From Siderastrea radians (lineage: Eukaryota > Cnidaria > Anthozoa > Scleractinia > Rhizangiidae): a stretch of 64,000 nt of DNA. The position numbers and the translations under genes were made by a program. This document shows, piece by piece, positions 1 through 12,596 of the stretch. The stretch lies in contig OZ024895.1 of the NCBI GenBank assembly GCA_964017195.1, positions 34,501,834 to 34,565,833 on the forward strand. Reading direction: 5' to 3'. Each line of letters opens with the position of its first letter. The first letter of the stretch is position 1. The notes beneath the pieces are model-generated. The model was not told the DNA's origin, did not search any database, and saw only the letters and a program-made list of their open reading frames with translations.

Positions 1-364
1 TAACGCTTAAGATCATTTTTAAATGTAAATTTTAACAAACAAGAGGAGCACTCGCCAAATCAGTCAGGTGATTTTTTCCATTTATGGAGTCAGGAGCTAT
101 GGAGCATGAAATTTGAATGACATTTTTACAGTCCATTGATTTTTATCTGGCTGTTACCAATTTTGACAGGAAATAGCAATAAAGAAAAGTTATTTCTAAT
201 TGTTTGTTGATTTTTTGCAGTATTTAATATTAGAAGACTTCAGTTTTATAGTTAGACTTAACTTTCTTTTTAAGGTTCGTAACAGCTTCACAGAAAATTC
301 GACACAAAAATTGCCTGCAAACCAATATTCCACAGAAAAACAAAACAAAACAAAAAAATAAACA

Positions 365-457
365 CGTTATTCACCAGCCTAGGTCGGCCCTCGTCCGCCG
401 TACTTAAGACTTCGGGCACAGTTTTTCCCTATACGGACCTCCCGGCCAGTGAATAAC
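365..457. repeat. Short inverted-repeat element fragment
   Basis: The ends are inverted copies of GTTATTCAC/GTGAATAAC, and adjacent GGTCGG/CCGGCC-type stretches also pair, so the segment can fold back on itself. The interior is GC-richer than its surroundings. It looks like a remnant of a small foldback element. In positions 1-364 I see nothing but AT-rich non-coding DNA. Confidence 0.5.
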
Positions 458-489
458 ATATATGATGCCATAAAGTTCTGATCTTAAGT

Positions 490-828
490 GAAATGCTGGG
501 GATAGCCTGTGATGGGCTAGCATCCCATCAGGGGGGGGAGTAGTAATACTGCTAGTCACTTTATGCTGGGTATCCTGTGATGGACTAGCATCCCATCCAA
601 TGGGGGGAGTAGTAACACTCCTAGTCACTTTATGCTGGGTATCCTGTGATGGACTAGCATAGTCACTTTATGCTGGGTATCCTTTGATGGACTAGCATCC
701 CATCCAGGGGGAGGTAGTAAATGCTCCTAGTTACTCTATGCTGGGTAGCCTGTGATGGAATAGCATCTAATACTCCTAGTCACTTAATGTCGGGTATCCT
801 GTGATGGCCTAAAATCAGTGACAGAAGT
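490..828 (+). repeat. Minisatellite resembling an amplified SINE core (left part)
   Basis: About five degenerate units of roughly 60-70 bp read as: trace of TATCCTGTGATGGACTAGCA, then CCCATCCAGGGGG, AGTAGTAATACTCCTAGT and CACTTTATGCTGGG. The same string occurs once, unamplified, in the tRNA-derived SINE at about 50205-50280. The array therefore looks like internal tandem amplification of a SINE core. The LINE at 829-6186 interrupts it, and it resumes at about 6350. Confidence 0.75.
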
Positions 829-905
829 TGGACCATGATGCCGCTGGAGTAGGGTCGTTCCACGGGAGCTCCGACAAAACCCACTAAAATCGAAGACTCT
901 GGCTT

Positions 906-1793
906 ATGACTTCGAAAAGAAAACACAGATATTTGACTAACTCCAGTGGTAAAGAAAGTGAATCATCCTCACCCATTGACAAACGGTACAGAGCAACAGA
1001 AAGTGTGTGGAAAGTTTCTCCAGACGACGACGACGAGGTATTCACATACCATTCCAACATGTCAGCGGACATTGCTGAGAGTCTAAAACTTATATCTCAC
1101 AAGTTAGAGAAGCTGGATAACTTAGAGATTTTAATCAACAAAACTTTAAGTAAACTCGAGGCGGTAGAAACTCAAGTTAATCAGCTAGCACTCAGGGTAG
1201 AAAGTTTGGAATCTAAGAGCCGCGTCTCCGAGAAAGCAATCGGCGAATTGAAAGCAAGTGTGCAGTTTATGTCAGACACCTTCGAAAACCTGAAATCAAC
1301 TCAAGCAGCGGATAAAGATAACTCGAAGGCTGAAATAGCACGCCTAAATAAAGAAATGGCATATTTGGAAGCGTACTCCCGACGTTAAAATCTACTGTTT
1401 GAAGGTATAAACGAAGCTTCGGCAGAAGAGGGAAATTACAAAGTTACAGCAGCGATGTTGCAAGAGTTTATGGCTAATGTCTTAAAGGTTGAGAATCCTA
1501 AAGAAATTGAGTTTCAAAGAGTGCACCGCCTGGGCAAGAGAAATGCTAAAGGCCCTAGAGTGATAATAGCCCGATTTCTTCGATTCAAAGATAGGCAGAG
1601 AATCTCAAAGCTTGGAAGATCGCTTCGTCATGAGGTGATACGCATTTATCCAGACTTTCCTAAATCTATTCAAGATTCAAGGTGCCGCCAAGTGCCAAAA
1701 TTCAAAGCCGCCAAAGAGGCAGGTAAGACGGCCTTTTTTCATCCAAGCAAGCCGGATTTACTGTATATTAATGGGGAACTTATTCCAGAATAA
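906..1793 (+). pseudogene. LINE ORF1 (coiled-coil plus RNA-binding domain), one internal stop
   Basis: This reads as one frame of about 295 codons interrupted by a single TAA at 1386-1388. The N-terminal half is lysine- and serine-rich and then forms a heptad-type coiled coil (repeated L/I/V spacing over about residues 55-155). The C-terminal half, after the stop, has the L1 ORF1p-like stretch beginning NLLFEGIN and continuing through FQRVHRLGKRN, GPRVIIARF and DRQRI, typical of the RRM-like domain of L1/Tx1 ORF1 proteins. In the family the protein coats element RNA and acts as a nucleic-acid chaperone. The stop falls exactly at the coiled-coil/RRM junction (SRR-stop-NLLFEG), so this is best read as a nonsense mutation in an old copy rather than two genes. 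Confidence 0.85.
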
Positions 1794-2199
1794 TATCCTT
1801 ATGAGACACTGAATTGTCATAACTTTGTGACCGATTTTCATCTCAAAACACATGATATTTTGAGTTGTTTTGAATTAATCCAACATCTCGCTAGTGGGTA
1901 AAGAACGGAGCTCCAGTAGGAATGTTAGATGGAGTCTTCTTATTTCCATCTTTCATTCTCGGAGGTGGGTTACATGTATTTTTGTTTGTATGTGTACCTT
2001 TATTATAATTCTGTCTGTACCAATGTCGCATGTTCGTATTTAGATCTTACAAAATTTGCTTTCACATCTTCTATAGAAGAACCAAGTATATACTTATTAC
2101 GGTTCTTAATTTCTTCGATCCTTAGCTTACTCGGAACGATTAAACTTAACCGGTTTGGAAATCGTTGTTTATGTAAGCTAAATTCTGGTAGGTAATTTG

Positions 2200-5100
2200 A
2201 AAATTGTTTCTCTAAATGTAAGAGGCATCTTTCAGTAATTTTAAGAAGAGACGCACAATTTTCACCTGGTGTCGCCGAAAGAATGCAGATCTAATTTTCC
2301 TACAAGAAACACACTCGGTTTTAGCGTCTGAAAAACAATGGAAAAATGGATCCATGGGTGGTAAAATGCTTTTTTCACATGGTAGTCCCAACTCATGTGG
2401 GACCGCAATTCTGATAAGTAACAAAGCTAATTGCACGGAACTTTCTACAACTGCAGACCCCTTGGGGCGCTTTATTATCTCAAAAGTTCAAGTTGATGAT
2501 AAAGTGTATGTACTCGTGAACATTTACGCACCAAACGAAGATAAAAACTCGACCTTTTTTTTTAGAAAATTGCACACTTTGCTTCAAATCGAAAATTTAG
2601 ATTCTGAAGAAAACATTATTCTAGGTGGAGACTTCAATTGTCCTTTAAACCCAATTCTAGATAAGCGAGGTGGAATAATGATCCTAAGGAAATCGGTCGT
2701 GGAGAGTGTAGAAACCTTGCAAAACAAGTTAGATCTTGTTGATATTTGGAGGGTTAAACATCCTCTGACAAAAAGTTTACACATGGAGCCAAAAGTCCCC
2801 CACAATATTATGTCGTTTAGATTTCTGGCTAATTTCTAATAATCTCTGCGATTTTGTCGACTCAACTGATATTATTCCTGCAATAAGAACTGATCACGCG
2901 GCTATTAGCATAGTCTTCGGTAGAATTGGAGAAGCAAAAGGCCCTGGAATGTGGAAAATGAATGCTTCTGTGTTAGATGATGAAGAATACTTAAAATATT
3001 TGGGTGCCAATATACCTCGATGGACGTCTGAGGGTGAAAATCAATTATCTGACAAATGCTGCGTTTGGGATTGGGTTAAATACAATATCAGAATGCACTC
3101 AATTAAATACTCTAAAGAGAAGGCCAAGAAAAGAAACCAAAAAGAAAAGTTGTTTCAACAAGAATACGAAGAAGCAACCAGGCTTTATGAAAACAATCCT
3201 AATGATTTAAATAGATCGCGTTTAAATGAAATCAAAGAGAAGTTAGAATTGCTTTATTTATGAAGAGAAAACAAATGGAATCATCATACGTGCGAGAGCC
3301 CGCTGGCATGAGCCGGTGAACGAAGTACTAAATACTTTCTGAATTTGGAAAAGAGAAACCATGTCAAAAAACATATTAGAAAGTTGTCAATAAGCGGTGT
3401 TATAACAACGGATCCATATCGTATACTATCAGAACAAAAGAAATTTTATCAGAACTTATACCAAACAAAAGCAACAGACTCTGATTGTGTAAAGTCGTTT
3501 CTAAATGATTTGAACATTCCCCAATTATCTGAAGAACAAAAGCAATCATGTGAAGGCGGAATTACAGCTGAAGAATGCAGTGAGATCTTGGAAACTTTTC
3601 AGAATAATAAGTCTCCGGGAAACGATGGAATACCAATTGAATTTTATAAGAAATGCTGGAATCTTATTTGCGAACCGTTTATTAATTGTGTAAATGAGTC
3701 CTTTAAAAAGGAAGAAATGTCCAATTCCCAGAGACAAGCTGTCATTACTTTGATTGAAAAAAAAGGTAAAGATAGTACGTGCATAGAAAATTGGAGCCCT
3801 ATCTCTCTCGTCAATGTAGATGCTAAAATAATCTCGAAAGTAATTGCCACAAGAATAAAAAATATTCTGCCGCACATCATTCATTGCAATCAAAGCGGTT
3901 ACGTTAAAGACCGCTATATCGGTGAGACGATTAGGTCTATTTTCGACATCATGGATTTTACAGAAAAGAATAATATACCTGGCCTGTTGATATTTATTGA
4001 TTTCCAAAAAGCCTTCGACTCTTTAGAGTGGAATTTCATGTTTCATTGTTTGGATGCATTCAATTTCGGTCCCGAATTCAAATGTTGGATAAAGACTTTT
4101 TATAAGAATATTCAAAGTTGTGTAATTAATAACGGCCTGTCTTCAGAATATTTTTATCTCACTCGCGGTGTCAGATAAGGTGACCCTTTGTCACCTTATC
4201 TCTTTCTTCTAGCTGTAGAGATATTAGCAATTGCGCTGCGGTAAGGGATAATGTGGAAATAAAAGGGATTGCAATTGAACAACAGGAAACTAAACTCCTC
4301 CAATACACTGGTGATACAACTGCAGTTCTTTCTAATATAGAATCGGCACATAGACTCTTTCAGCTGTTAGAGGAATTTAAAAAGTTGTCAGGTTTGAAAA
4401 TAAATAGATCAAAGACGGAGGGGATATGGATAGGCACGCTGAAAGATAGTGAAATGAAACCCCTCGGTATTAAATGGCCTCAAGATCCAATTAAAAGCCC
4501 TCGGAGTCTTCTTCTCATATGACAAAAAATTGCTCTATCTGAAAAACTTCTCCGACAAACTTGACGACATAAAAAAGTTGATCAATATTTGGTCGTCCAG
4601 GGGGCTATCTCTCTACGGAAAAGTTACCATAATTAAAACTCTGCTCCTTCCAAAAATTGTATACCTATCCTCTGTGTTGCCTACACCCAAAAATATTATT
4701 GAAGAACTGAACCGTTTGATTTACAAGTTTTTATGGAATGGTAAAGATAAAGTGACCAGAGTATCTGTAATTAATAATTATGAAGGTGGAGGTCTTAACA
4801 TGGTTGATATTGAAAGCATGATTAAATCTCTCCACCTCTCCTGGCTTAAAAGAATTTTTGGTGAAAACTTGGGAGCATGGAAAAATTACTTAAACTATCT
4901 CTTAAAAGAAACAGGTGGCTTGGCTCTTTTCAGTTGTAACTACAACATTAAAGATCTCAATATTAATTCGCAGTTCTACTTAGAACTATTGGAATGGTGG
5001 TCTCAGTTTCGCGAAGACAATGCAGTTGACAACAGATGGCAATACATTATTTGGAATAACCAGGAAATCAGAATCAATAATAAACCAGTATTTTATAAAA

Positions 5101-5912
5101 AGTATTTTCACTATGGAAGCCAAACTACAAGAGACCTTCGATTTGACCTCAATAATATCGATTCTTACAAATTAGTTGAAAAACACTTAGAAAAGACCAA
5201 CTTTCTAGAATGGACTGGTTTGCGTCATTCAATTCCCCCTAACCTACGAAATCCCAATCTAGATTACGTGTATCAATTCCAAAACCCATCTTTTAATTTG
5301 GTCAATGACCTTTTTGACGTAACCAAAAGGAAATCAAAAGATTACTATTCTCTGTTAGTACTTAAGAAGGCACGTCTTCCTAATCTCGCGCAAAAATTGA
5401 AAAGTGACCTAAACTTATCAGACGAAGCATTGAAAAATGCTTTTTTACTCCCCCATTCTGCCACTTTTGAGCCATATGTAAAGGCTTTTCAGTACAAAGT
5501 GTTGAATTCCATACTCTACACAAATTCAAAATTACATAAAATTGGTTACATTTCAGACAATCTGTGTTCTTTCTGCAAGCAGGAATCAGAAACATTGCAG
5601 CATTTCTTTTATGATTGTTCACACTCAAGCTCTTTTTGGAAAGATTTTGAGTCCTATTATCTTTCTTTGACAAGTCAACAAATACATCTTAATTGGAAAG
5701 AAGTTTTAATTGGTGTTCTAACACCAGGATGTCTCTTACTTAACTACCTGTTACTCCTAGGAAAAATATATTTATGGGATTGTAGAAGAAATAAAGAACT
5801 TCCAAACGTACGTGGCTTTAAATTTAAAGTTAATTTAAAATATGAAACTGAAAAGTATATTTGTACGAAAAATAACAATTTGGATAAATTTAGAGAAAAA
5901 TGGATATTGTAA
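2200..5912 (+). pseudogene. LINE ORF2 (AP-endonuclease, reverse transcriptase), broken
   Basis: The order of motifs is that of L1-type ORF2. The N-terminal endonuclease begins KIVSLNVRG near 2200, has LIFLQETHS near 2290, VNIYAPNE near 2517, LGGDFNCPL near 2620 and RTDHAAIS near 2890. The RT fingers and palm follow: SPGNDGIPIEFYK near 3615, LIFIDFQKAFDSLEWN near 3990 and GDPLSPYLF near 4180. The C-terminal region (4530-5912) contains a CSFC...H...C zinc-knuckle near 5565. Defects are two stops and frame shifts in 2230-2350, a frameshift near 2820, a stop replacing the residue before GDPLSP (4177), and a YADD-type box reading YTGD near 4296, which loses one catalytic aspartate. Function: target-primed reverse transcription, now lost. 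Confidence 0.88.
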
Positions 5913-6344
5913 CTCTATTATAGATTTATCTATTTTATAAAGATATATTCATACATTGTAAGGCTAAAACGGATATGCAATAATGTAATGTTTTTATGTG
6001 TAAGAGTGAGAGTGCGTTAATATTGTTACTGTGAGAGTGAGAGTGAGAGTGAGAGTAAGTTACTGTTGTTATTGTAAGAGTGAGAGTGAGTTATTGTTAC
6101 TGAGTGTTAGAGTGAGTTAATATGCTATGTATGTAACTGTATGTGTGAAATATGCAAATAAATAAAATAAAATAAAATAAAAAAAAAGTGACAGAAGTCT
6201 TTGAAACACACTCCCTCCTACCCCATTCAATGTTGCATAATGTTGTGAGCGCTTGTATTTTGCCACATGGTTGAAACATTTTTACAACATTGCCTAGTGT
6301 GAGAGGGAGGGAGATACTGTTGTACTGACGAAGTTCCAACAAAG

Positions 6345-6660
6345 TGACACTGATAGGATCCCATCCAGGAAGGGAGGAGTATTACTCCTAGTTACTTTAT
6401 GCAGGGTATCCTGTGATGGCCTAGCATCCCTTCCAGGGGAAGTAGTAATACTCTTAGTTTCGTTATGCTGGGTATCCTGTGATGGCCCAGCATCCCATCC
6501 AGGGGAAGTAGTACTACTCCTAGTTACTTTATGCTGGGTATCCTGTGATGGACTAGCATCCCTTCCGGGGAAGTAGTAATACTCTTACTCCTGGTTGTTT
6601 CATGGTACATAAACTGGAGTTAAGGGCTGGATTTGTGGGCTACTTGCAACCTATCTGCAA
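6345..6660 (+). repeat. SINE-core minisatellite (right part) and SINE 3' end
   Basis: Three or four further units of the 60-70-bp repeat seen at 490-828 are followed by a stretch (GTTGTTTCATGGTACA...CTGG...GTGGGC) that matches the order of the 3' part of the SINE at 50260-50320. This supports a SINE whose middle was tandemly amplified. Positions 6661-6803 hold nothing else I can name. Confidence 0.65.
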
Positions 6661-6803
6661 CTTTACCATGTTATATGGGGGAGAGGGTTAACAGAAAATT
6701 TACTGCCCCCTACATGTAGGTTTAAGGGGGCCTATTTGCCTGCAAAGTATTTGTAATAATATATAACAAGTAACATTTTAAAACACTTTAATTTCTTCTG
6801 TAG

Positions 6804-9800
6804 TTTGCTGGAGATGAAGGTGTTCTCCTTCATGAAATGGAAGGTGATGTCGAGGAAGAAGAGCGAAATGACAAACCAGAGATGGAGTTCAAAATAAATA
6901 GTGATGGTCCACGTATGTACATGTCCTCATAATTCTATTACAGTACCAATGGCAAGTAGAAAACACATGCTTTCCTTGGCAGAAAACCATCTTTTCTACC
7001 ATTCTACAGCATAGACTTGAGCACAGCTGGGTCATATGAGGAAGCACTATATGTATGGGACCCCTGTAATGTAAATGGCTTTTCCTCCCACTGCTGCTGC
7101 TGTTGCTGCTGCTGCTGCTCCTCCTCCTCCTCCTCCTCCTCCTCCTCCTCCTCTACAGTCAGCTTGCCCAGATCATGCATGCAGTTAACACTTCACAAAT
7201 GCACGGTTTTAATAGAACACAGGTGGCACAACTACATGTAGTGCTTAAGTCTAGTTGATCTGATGTGTCATGCAAGCTGTCCATCAGAAGGCAGTACCCC
7301 TAGCATTTTATTTGCTGCAATTTTTGAGTTATTTTTATGCTCCTTCAGTCCACTGCATTCATACACCTGGGTAGAGAGAAAGACAATATTACCTTCAGAT
7401 TAAAAGTCTGATACGCTAACTACTAGATCACTGAGAAATTATGATGACCTGGCAGTGGAAATATCAACTTTCACAGTTGAAAATTAAAGAAGAACCTGAA
7501 ATATTCAAGCCTGAATGGGAATTGAACCCATGAACCTGCTATACTGATGCAGCACTCTAATTAACCAACTAAGCTATATCAAGCCAACTGGGAGCTGGTC
7601 ATTTGTGAACTTGTACTAATCCCGTGGATGGTGATAGTGAATATATAGAATAATGAATATTCACTATCATACTAGATCACTGGTGACACCTTCTTAATGG
7701 ACACCTGAAATGTGAATAAAACTGATCTTCACCACCTTTCCAATGTCTTTAGGTGAGGCAAATGGAACTGTGTTACCAACACCAGAAAGCCTGGATGCAG
7801 CACATGGTTATCCCAGTCTTAACACACTAGCAGAACTCTTCCTCGCAAATGGGTCAAGGCAGATCTTTAAAGTGATGGCACTGCTTATGTTGTAAGAGCA
7901 ATTTTATAATATTATTAATCTAATGTACAAGTGCATTTCTGTCAATAGACAGCCAAGGAAGATCTGTGCAGTTGAATTATGAGCAGCCTTTCTCACAAGC
8001 ATCCATTTCTGTTAACCACCAGTTTCATGAAATCCCATTAGACTCGATCAGTTCTCATGGCTTAGAACGCTACTTACAATCTCTTGCGAAAAAGCATTTC
8101 TTAGATGAGGCCACCAGTATTCACAGTTTGACTCTGCAATTAAAGGGAGGTTTAGGCAATGTACATCCATTACTGATCAAACGTAAGACAACAGTCTTCA
8201 TTGAGCACAGGTTCTCTTCTTGATTCTCGTGAGAATAAAGTATCGAGAATCGTAAATCAAGCTTGGAGAACATATCAATTCGAGAATCAAATCTCGTGAG
8301 AATTGAGGAAATAATTAGCTCGTCACGGGACTGATTCCTGCAGTGAAAGTTGTGGACACTGTAAATACTGTACTTTTTTTTTTCATAAAACTAATAAACA
8401 TTTCCTTGCCTGTTTTTTCAGCGTTTCCATTCTCATAAACTATGCTCTAGCTGGAGGTCAAGCTTATACGCAGCTTTTGAATGTCAAGTGAGTTCTTTCT
8501 GGCTGGTTATCTGGGAGCTGTTTTATTTAGCTCATTTTTTTTCAGTAGGGGGGTTTTGCAGCACATACACCGAGCACAAATGTAGTAATAATGAAAGTAG
8601 TGATACGTGTAATAATAATAATAATGATGATGATAATACTAATATTAAATACTGTTATTTATCCAGAGAGCTCACTTTAACACAGTTGGTGTTATTTTAG
8701 TAGGGAGGCCCTGCAAAACAAAAGTTAAAATTCAAATTAATGAAGAAATTTTAAAACAATTAGTACAAGATAAGATATGTGCAATATATCAAAATTCACT
8801 ATAAAAATACAGGATCTAAGCATAAAATATTCAACTGCATTTTCGGGTTCTTCAGAACTTCATTTTAATTATATTTTTGTAATATCATTATGTTTTATAT
8901 TTTTGTTTTTGTTACAGCATGGGGTGCACACTTGCAGTATTTGTTTGGAGCTGTGCATTTCTGATCATCTTTGTTAATTCCTGTGTTGCACCCTTTGTGT
9001 CAGTGCTGACGTTTCTTCATGGTTGCCTTCTTCTCACTGTTACAGTAAGTTAAGTTATGATTTGTTGAGAACAGTTTTCAACATGTCCTTAAAGTAGTTT
9101 AATCAGTTCTGTTGCTGTTACCTTCTTGATCTGCTCTTCTGTGGCAAGAAATGCAACGTCAGATCTAGAGGAAGGGTCCAGGGTGTCAAGACCCTCTTTC
9201 AAACTTGTTCTATTTGATTTTGAGATATTCAACTGCATTCAAACTGAAAAAAAATTACCAAGAAAGAACACATTTTAGATAGTTATTGATTGTCAAAAAT
9301 TTGCTGTGTTGTAAATTTGAATTTGATGTATTGACTACAATTTGCCATTTCTACCCCACCTATCAAATATTACTGAATCTGCACCTGGCATGTCAATTAA
9401 ATAAAATTGAAGGTTCAGTGTTGTAAGAAAGCACTGGCAAAGATCACTTTCACCTCAAAGTTTGTGTCTTAACCCAGCTTCCTGAACGGTGTTTATGCCT
9501 GAGTCACCTCACGAGAGTCTTGGCCAAACTTTTATCTAGAGGTCAGGGAAAAGTTAAGAGAAATCCTCGCAGGCATTCACATTGTACATCAATTTTTTTT
9601 TTTTTTAAGAAACATGCCTTTGGGTCCTTCACCTTTTAATTTATGACTTGTTTTATGGTAGTCTTGACCATTTTTGTCTGAAAGACTTCCCAGGGTGCAT
9701 TTTGTAACCTACTGTATATTTAATAAGTTATTCATTGTGCATTATGTGCATTATGCATTATGGATTTTACACATTGGCATTATAGAATGTAAAATGCCTT

Positions 9801-12525
9801 GGCATGCTGTATGGCATTGGCATGAGTGTGCCTTGGGAGCCACCATTGTCATGTCACATACAAATGCTTGGGTTCCCAGATTACCACATGAACTACTGCT
9901 GGTAGCTTTTTCTATATTTAGGATCATGCTAAACACACTGTACCCTCACATTTTTCCTTGGCAGGTCTGTCTTACCTTGTTCATAAAAAGCCATATAAGT
10001 CACGGTCAGATTCAAGGAGAATTCAAGCACATTGGTCAGTCTTTTGTGTTGAGTACAGTAGCTATGGGTGAGTAAAAACTAATATTTAGAATTATTTTTG
10101 TTGAAGTGTTGCTATCCGAGTGCAAGCGAGCAGCCTAAGTGGTCAAACTTGTGAGCCACAACTTAATCAGTAGTCAGTCTGTAAATTTCTGTCCTAATTC
10201 ACCCAAAGAAAATAAAGTTGTTACTTTAACTTACATACCTCTCTTCCCTTTACTTTACCTCTTCTCATCTCACTATGACCAACATTTCCAAATTCCATTT
10301 CAATCTGGAATCAGTGGACGAATAGCCACTTTGTGGAGATGCCACTGCAAATTCTAATTTATTTTATTATTTACTATACCTTACGCTGTACTTTAAGTTA
10401 CTTATAAACATACTATGTCTTGTTCCACAGGAGTTGTTGTGAATATCCTTCCAGTGCTATTTGCAAAAATAAACCCTTCTGTTTCACAGGTATAAACTGT
10501 TAACAGTTAAGATGTGTTGCACTTTATTGGTGACATTACTGGAGTGTTAGTAGTGTTTAGGATGAAGTACTGTACCATAGCCTAGGCTTGCTTTATTGAA
10601 CTCAAAATGTTCAATCTAAAACCGTGTTCAAAGGAAGAGGAGGATGAACAGGCAGTTCTATACCTCCCACTTTCCGTACCCTCTGTCCTTGTCCCCAGCC
10701 CTTCCTTAGTGACATACACTTTAGGTCATGCCACTCTTGCTATTGTAAAATATTGTGAAATTGTTATTCTTAATTCTTGCTTTTACTCCTGCACTTTGCC
10801 ATCTCACTAATGCCATTTTCTGATGGTTGTTTCTCCCCCTGGCGCCACGCACCATTATAGATAATGGAAGGGGTATTTTCTTAAGTAGTGAATTGCCATA
10901 TAATTAGTCGAAAATGTGGAATACGCATTTTTTTTCTTGCAAACTGTGATCTCTGAAATACCTCTGGACTATGATATTACATAATCCTTTTCCACAACAT
11001 GAGAATTGTCAAATGAGTTCTTTGTTGATTTTGCTGTTTATGGTAGTACAGGAGTGACTAATAGTAATTATTGTTAGTTAGCAATTGTGACATGTGGTCT
11101 GTGATCTGAACCGTCACCCCCATACCACCCTCAAGCTGGTAAAACTGAGTTGGTTTTAGAGCTGGAATTGCCCAGAAAATTGTGCTGACCACAGCTGCAA
11201 GGAATTATAGGGTTATATGAGCAATGAAATAAATCTTTCTTTTATTATTTATTTATTTATTTTGAACCTCAACAGATCCGTGGTTTTTGTAAATCTGTTG
11301 TTGCTGGGATACTGACCAGTGTTGTCATCATTATTCTTTGGTAAGGTTGCTGCTTTGGATTACTAAGTTTTGAAATTAAAGCCAGCTTGCTTTCACCTCA
11401 ATATTTCTGTGTTGCTACTGAATATGTAGTACATGTATTTCACTAGTTGTAAATTTAATCTCAGTAACATAGAGCCAGCTCCATTATTAAAGATGTTATT
11501 TTCGATACTGATACAGGGTTGCAAGAAGTGGACATATTTCAGCCCTTCCTGTTGCAAAAGTAAGTGCGTTTTACCTTTCCCTTCCATAGCATCAAAACGT
11601 CAGTTTTCTAAGGTGGTTTGAACTTTAAGTTAGTGGATGATACCCTGAATTGTGACCATTCAAATGAAAGCTATTAAGCAGTACTTTCCTGGGAGCTGTT
11701 TATTATACTACGCAAGGTGGTTCTAACTTTTGAATCTTCTAAACTGTGACCATTCAAGTGCTTCCGAGCAGGTACTTTCCTGTGGTGCTGTTTATTATAC
11801 TGTACAAGGTGGCTCTAACTTTTGAGTCTGTGGCTGTGTGACCACTCGAATGGAAGCTGTTGAGCAGTACTTAACCACAGTATTGTTTATTCGTAACTTC
11901 TCTGTGTTACTTGTCATCTCATCATTGTTATTTTTGTACAACACGTAGATCGTCCAATCCGATTATCCGGAGTGTGGATGGATTGCTATTCTCATTCAAG
12001 TATTTGTCATCATCAGCATCACTGTGTCGTTTCTCACAATGGGTGCTGGAATGAAGCACATGGGTAAGATGGTCTACACCATAACCTACGCGTAGCCGTA
12101 CTCCAACCCCCGTTTTCTCTTCGGGGGAGGGGTACGGCTACGGGCAGGCTATCTACACCAGAGCTACACTGTATTTTCACGTGTGTATCAATATAGGATA
12201 TATCAAGAAAGCCATGAATATTTGGTAGTATTTACTATTACACAAGTTGTACTGAACTTTTTCCCGTCCTAAGTTGTCTCATCTGTCGCTTCTTCTAGTC
12301 ATATTTTCCATGCAAGTTGCATTATAAACTTTTTACAACTTTGTGTTCTGATTTGGTTTAGGATTCAGCACTTTCCTGCTGATTTGTTTGTGCATGCATC
12401 TTACTTTTTTATATAACTCATTGTAAATATTTTTTAGATAATTCATTGTAAATATCTTAGAAAGTTAGCAGGGCCACAAGTTTATTAGTGCTTCACACTA
12501 TTTCTTGTTACCCTCATTAAATAAA

Positions 12526-12596
<71 letters not shown>

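Larger units (their letters stand above)
829..6186 (+). mobile_element. Decayed near full-length L1/Tx1-like LINE with 12-bp TSD
   Basis: A complete-looking non-LTR retrotransposon: short 5' leader, ORF1 (906-1793), ORF2 with endonuclease, reverse transcriptase and C-terminal zinc knuckle (about 2200-5912), a 3' region built of GAGAGT/GTTACTGTTATTG-type simple repeats, and an AAATA-rich tail. It is flanked by the 12-bp direct repeat AGTGACAGAAGT at 817-828 and 6187-6198, which is the target-site duplication. Stops, frameshifts and a damaged RT active site show that the copy is dead. It inserted into the SINE-core minisatellite, inside an intron or upstream region of the transporter gene. Confidence 0.9.

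Noticed and set aside
7017..7241. Cysteine/serine-rich protein
   Set aside because: Translation of a TGC/TCC microsatellite within an intron.
7505..7590. tRNA gene on the minus strand
   Set aside because: A- and B-box-like words are present but acceptor and anticodon stems do not pair well; a SINE head fits better.
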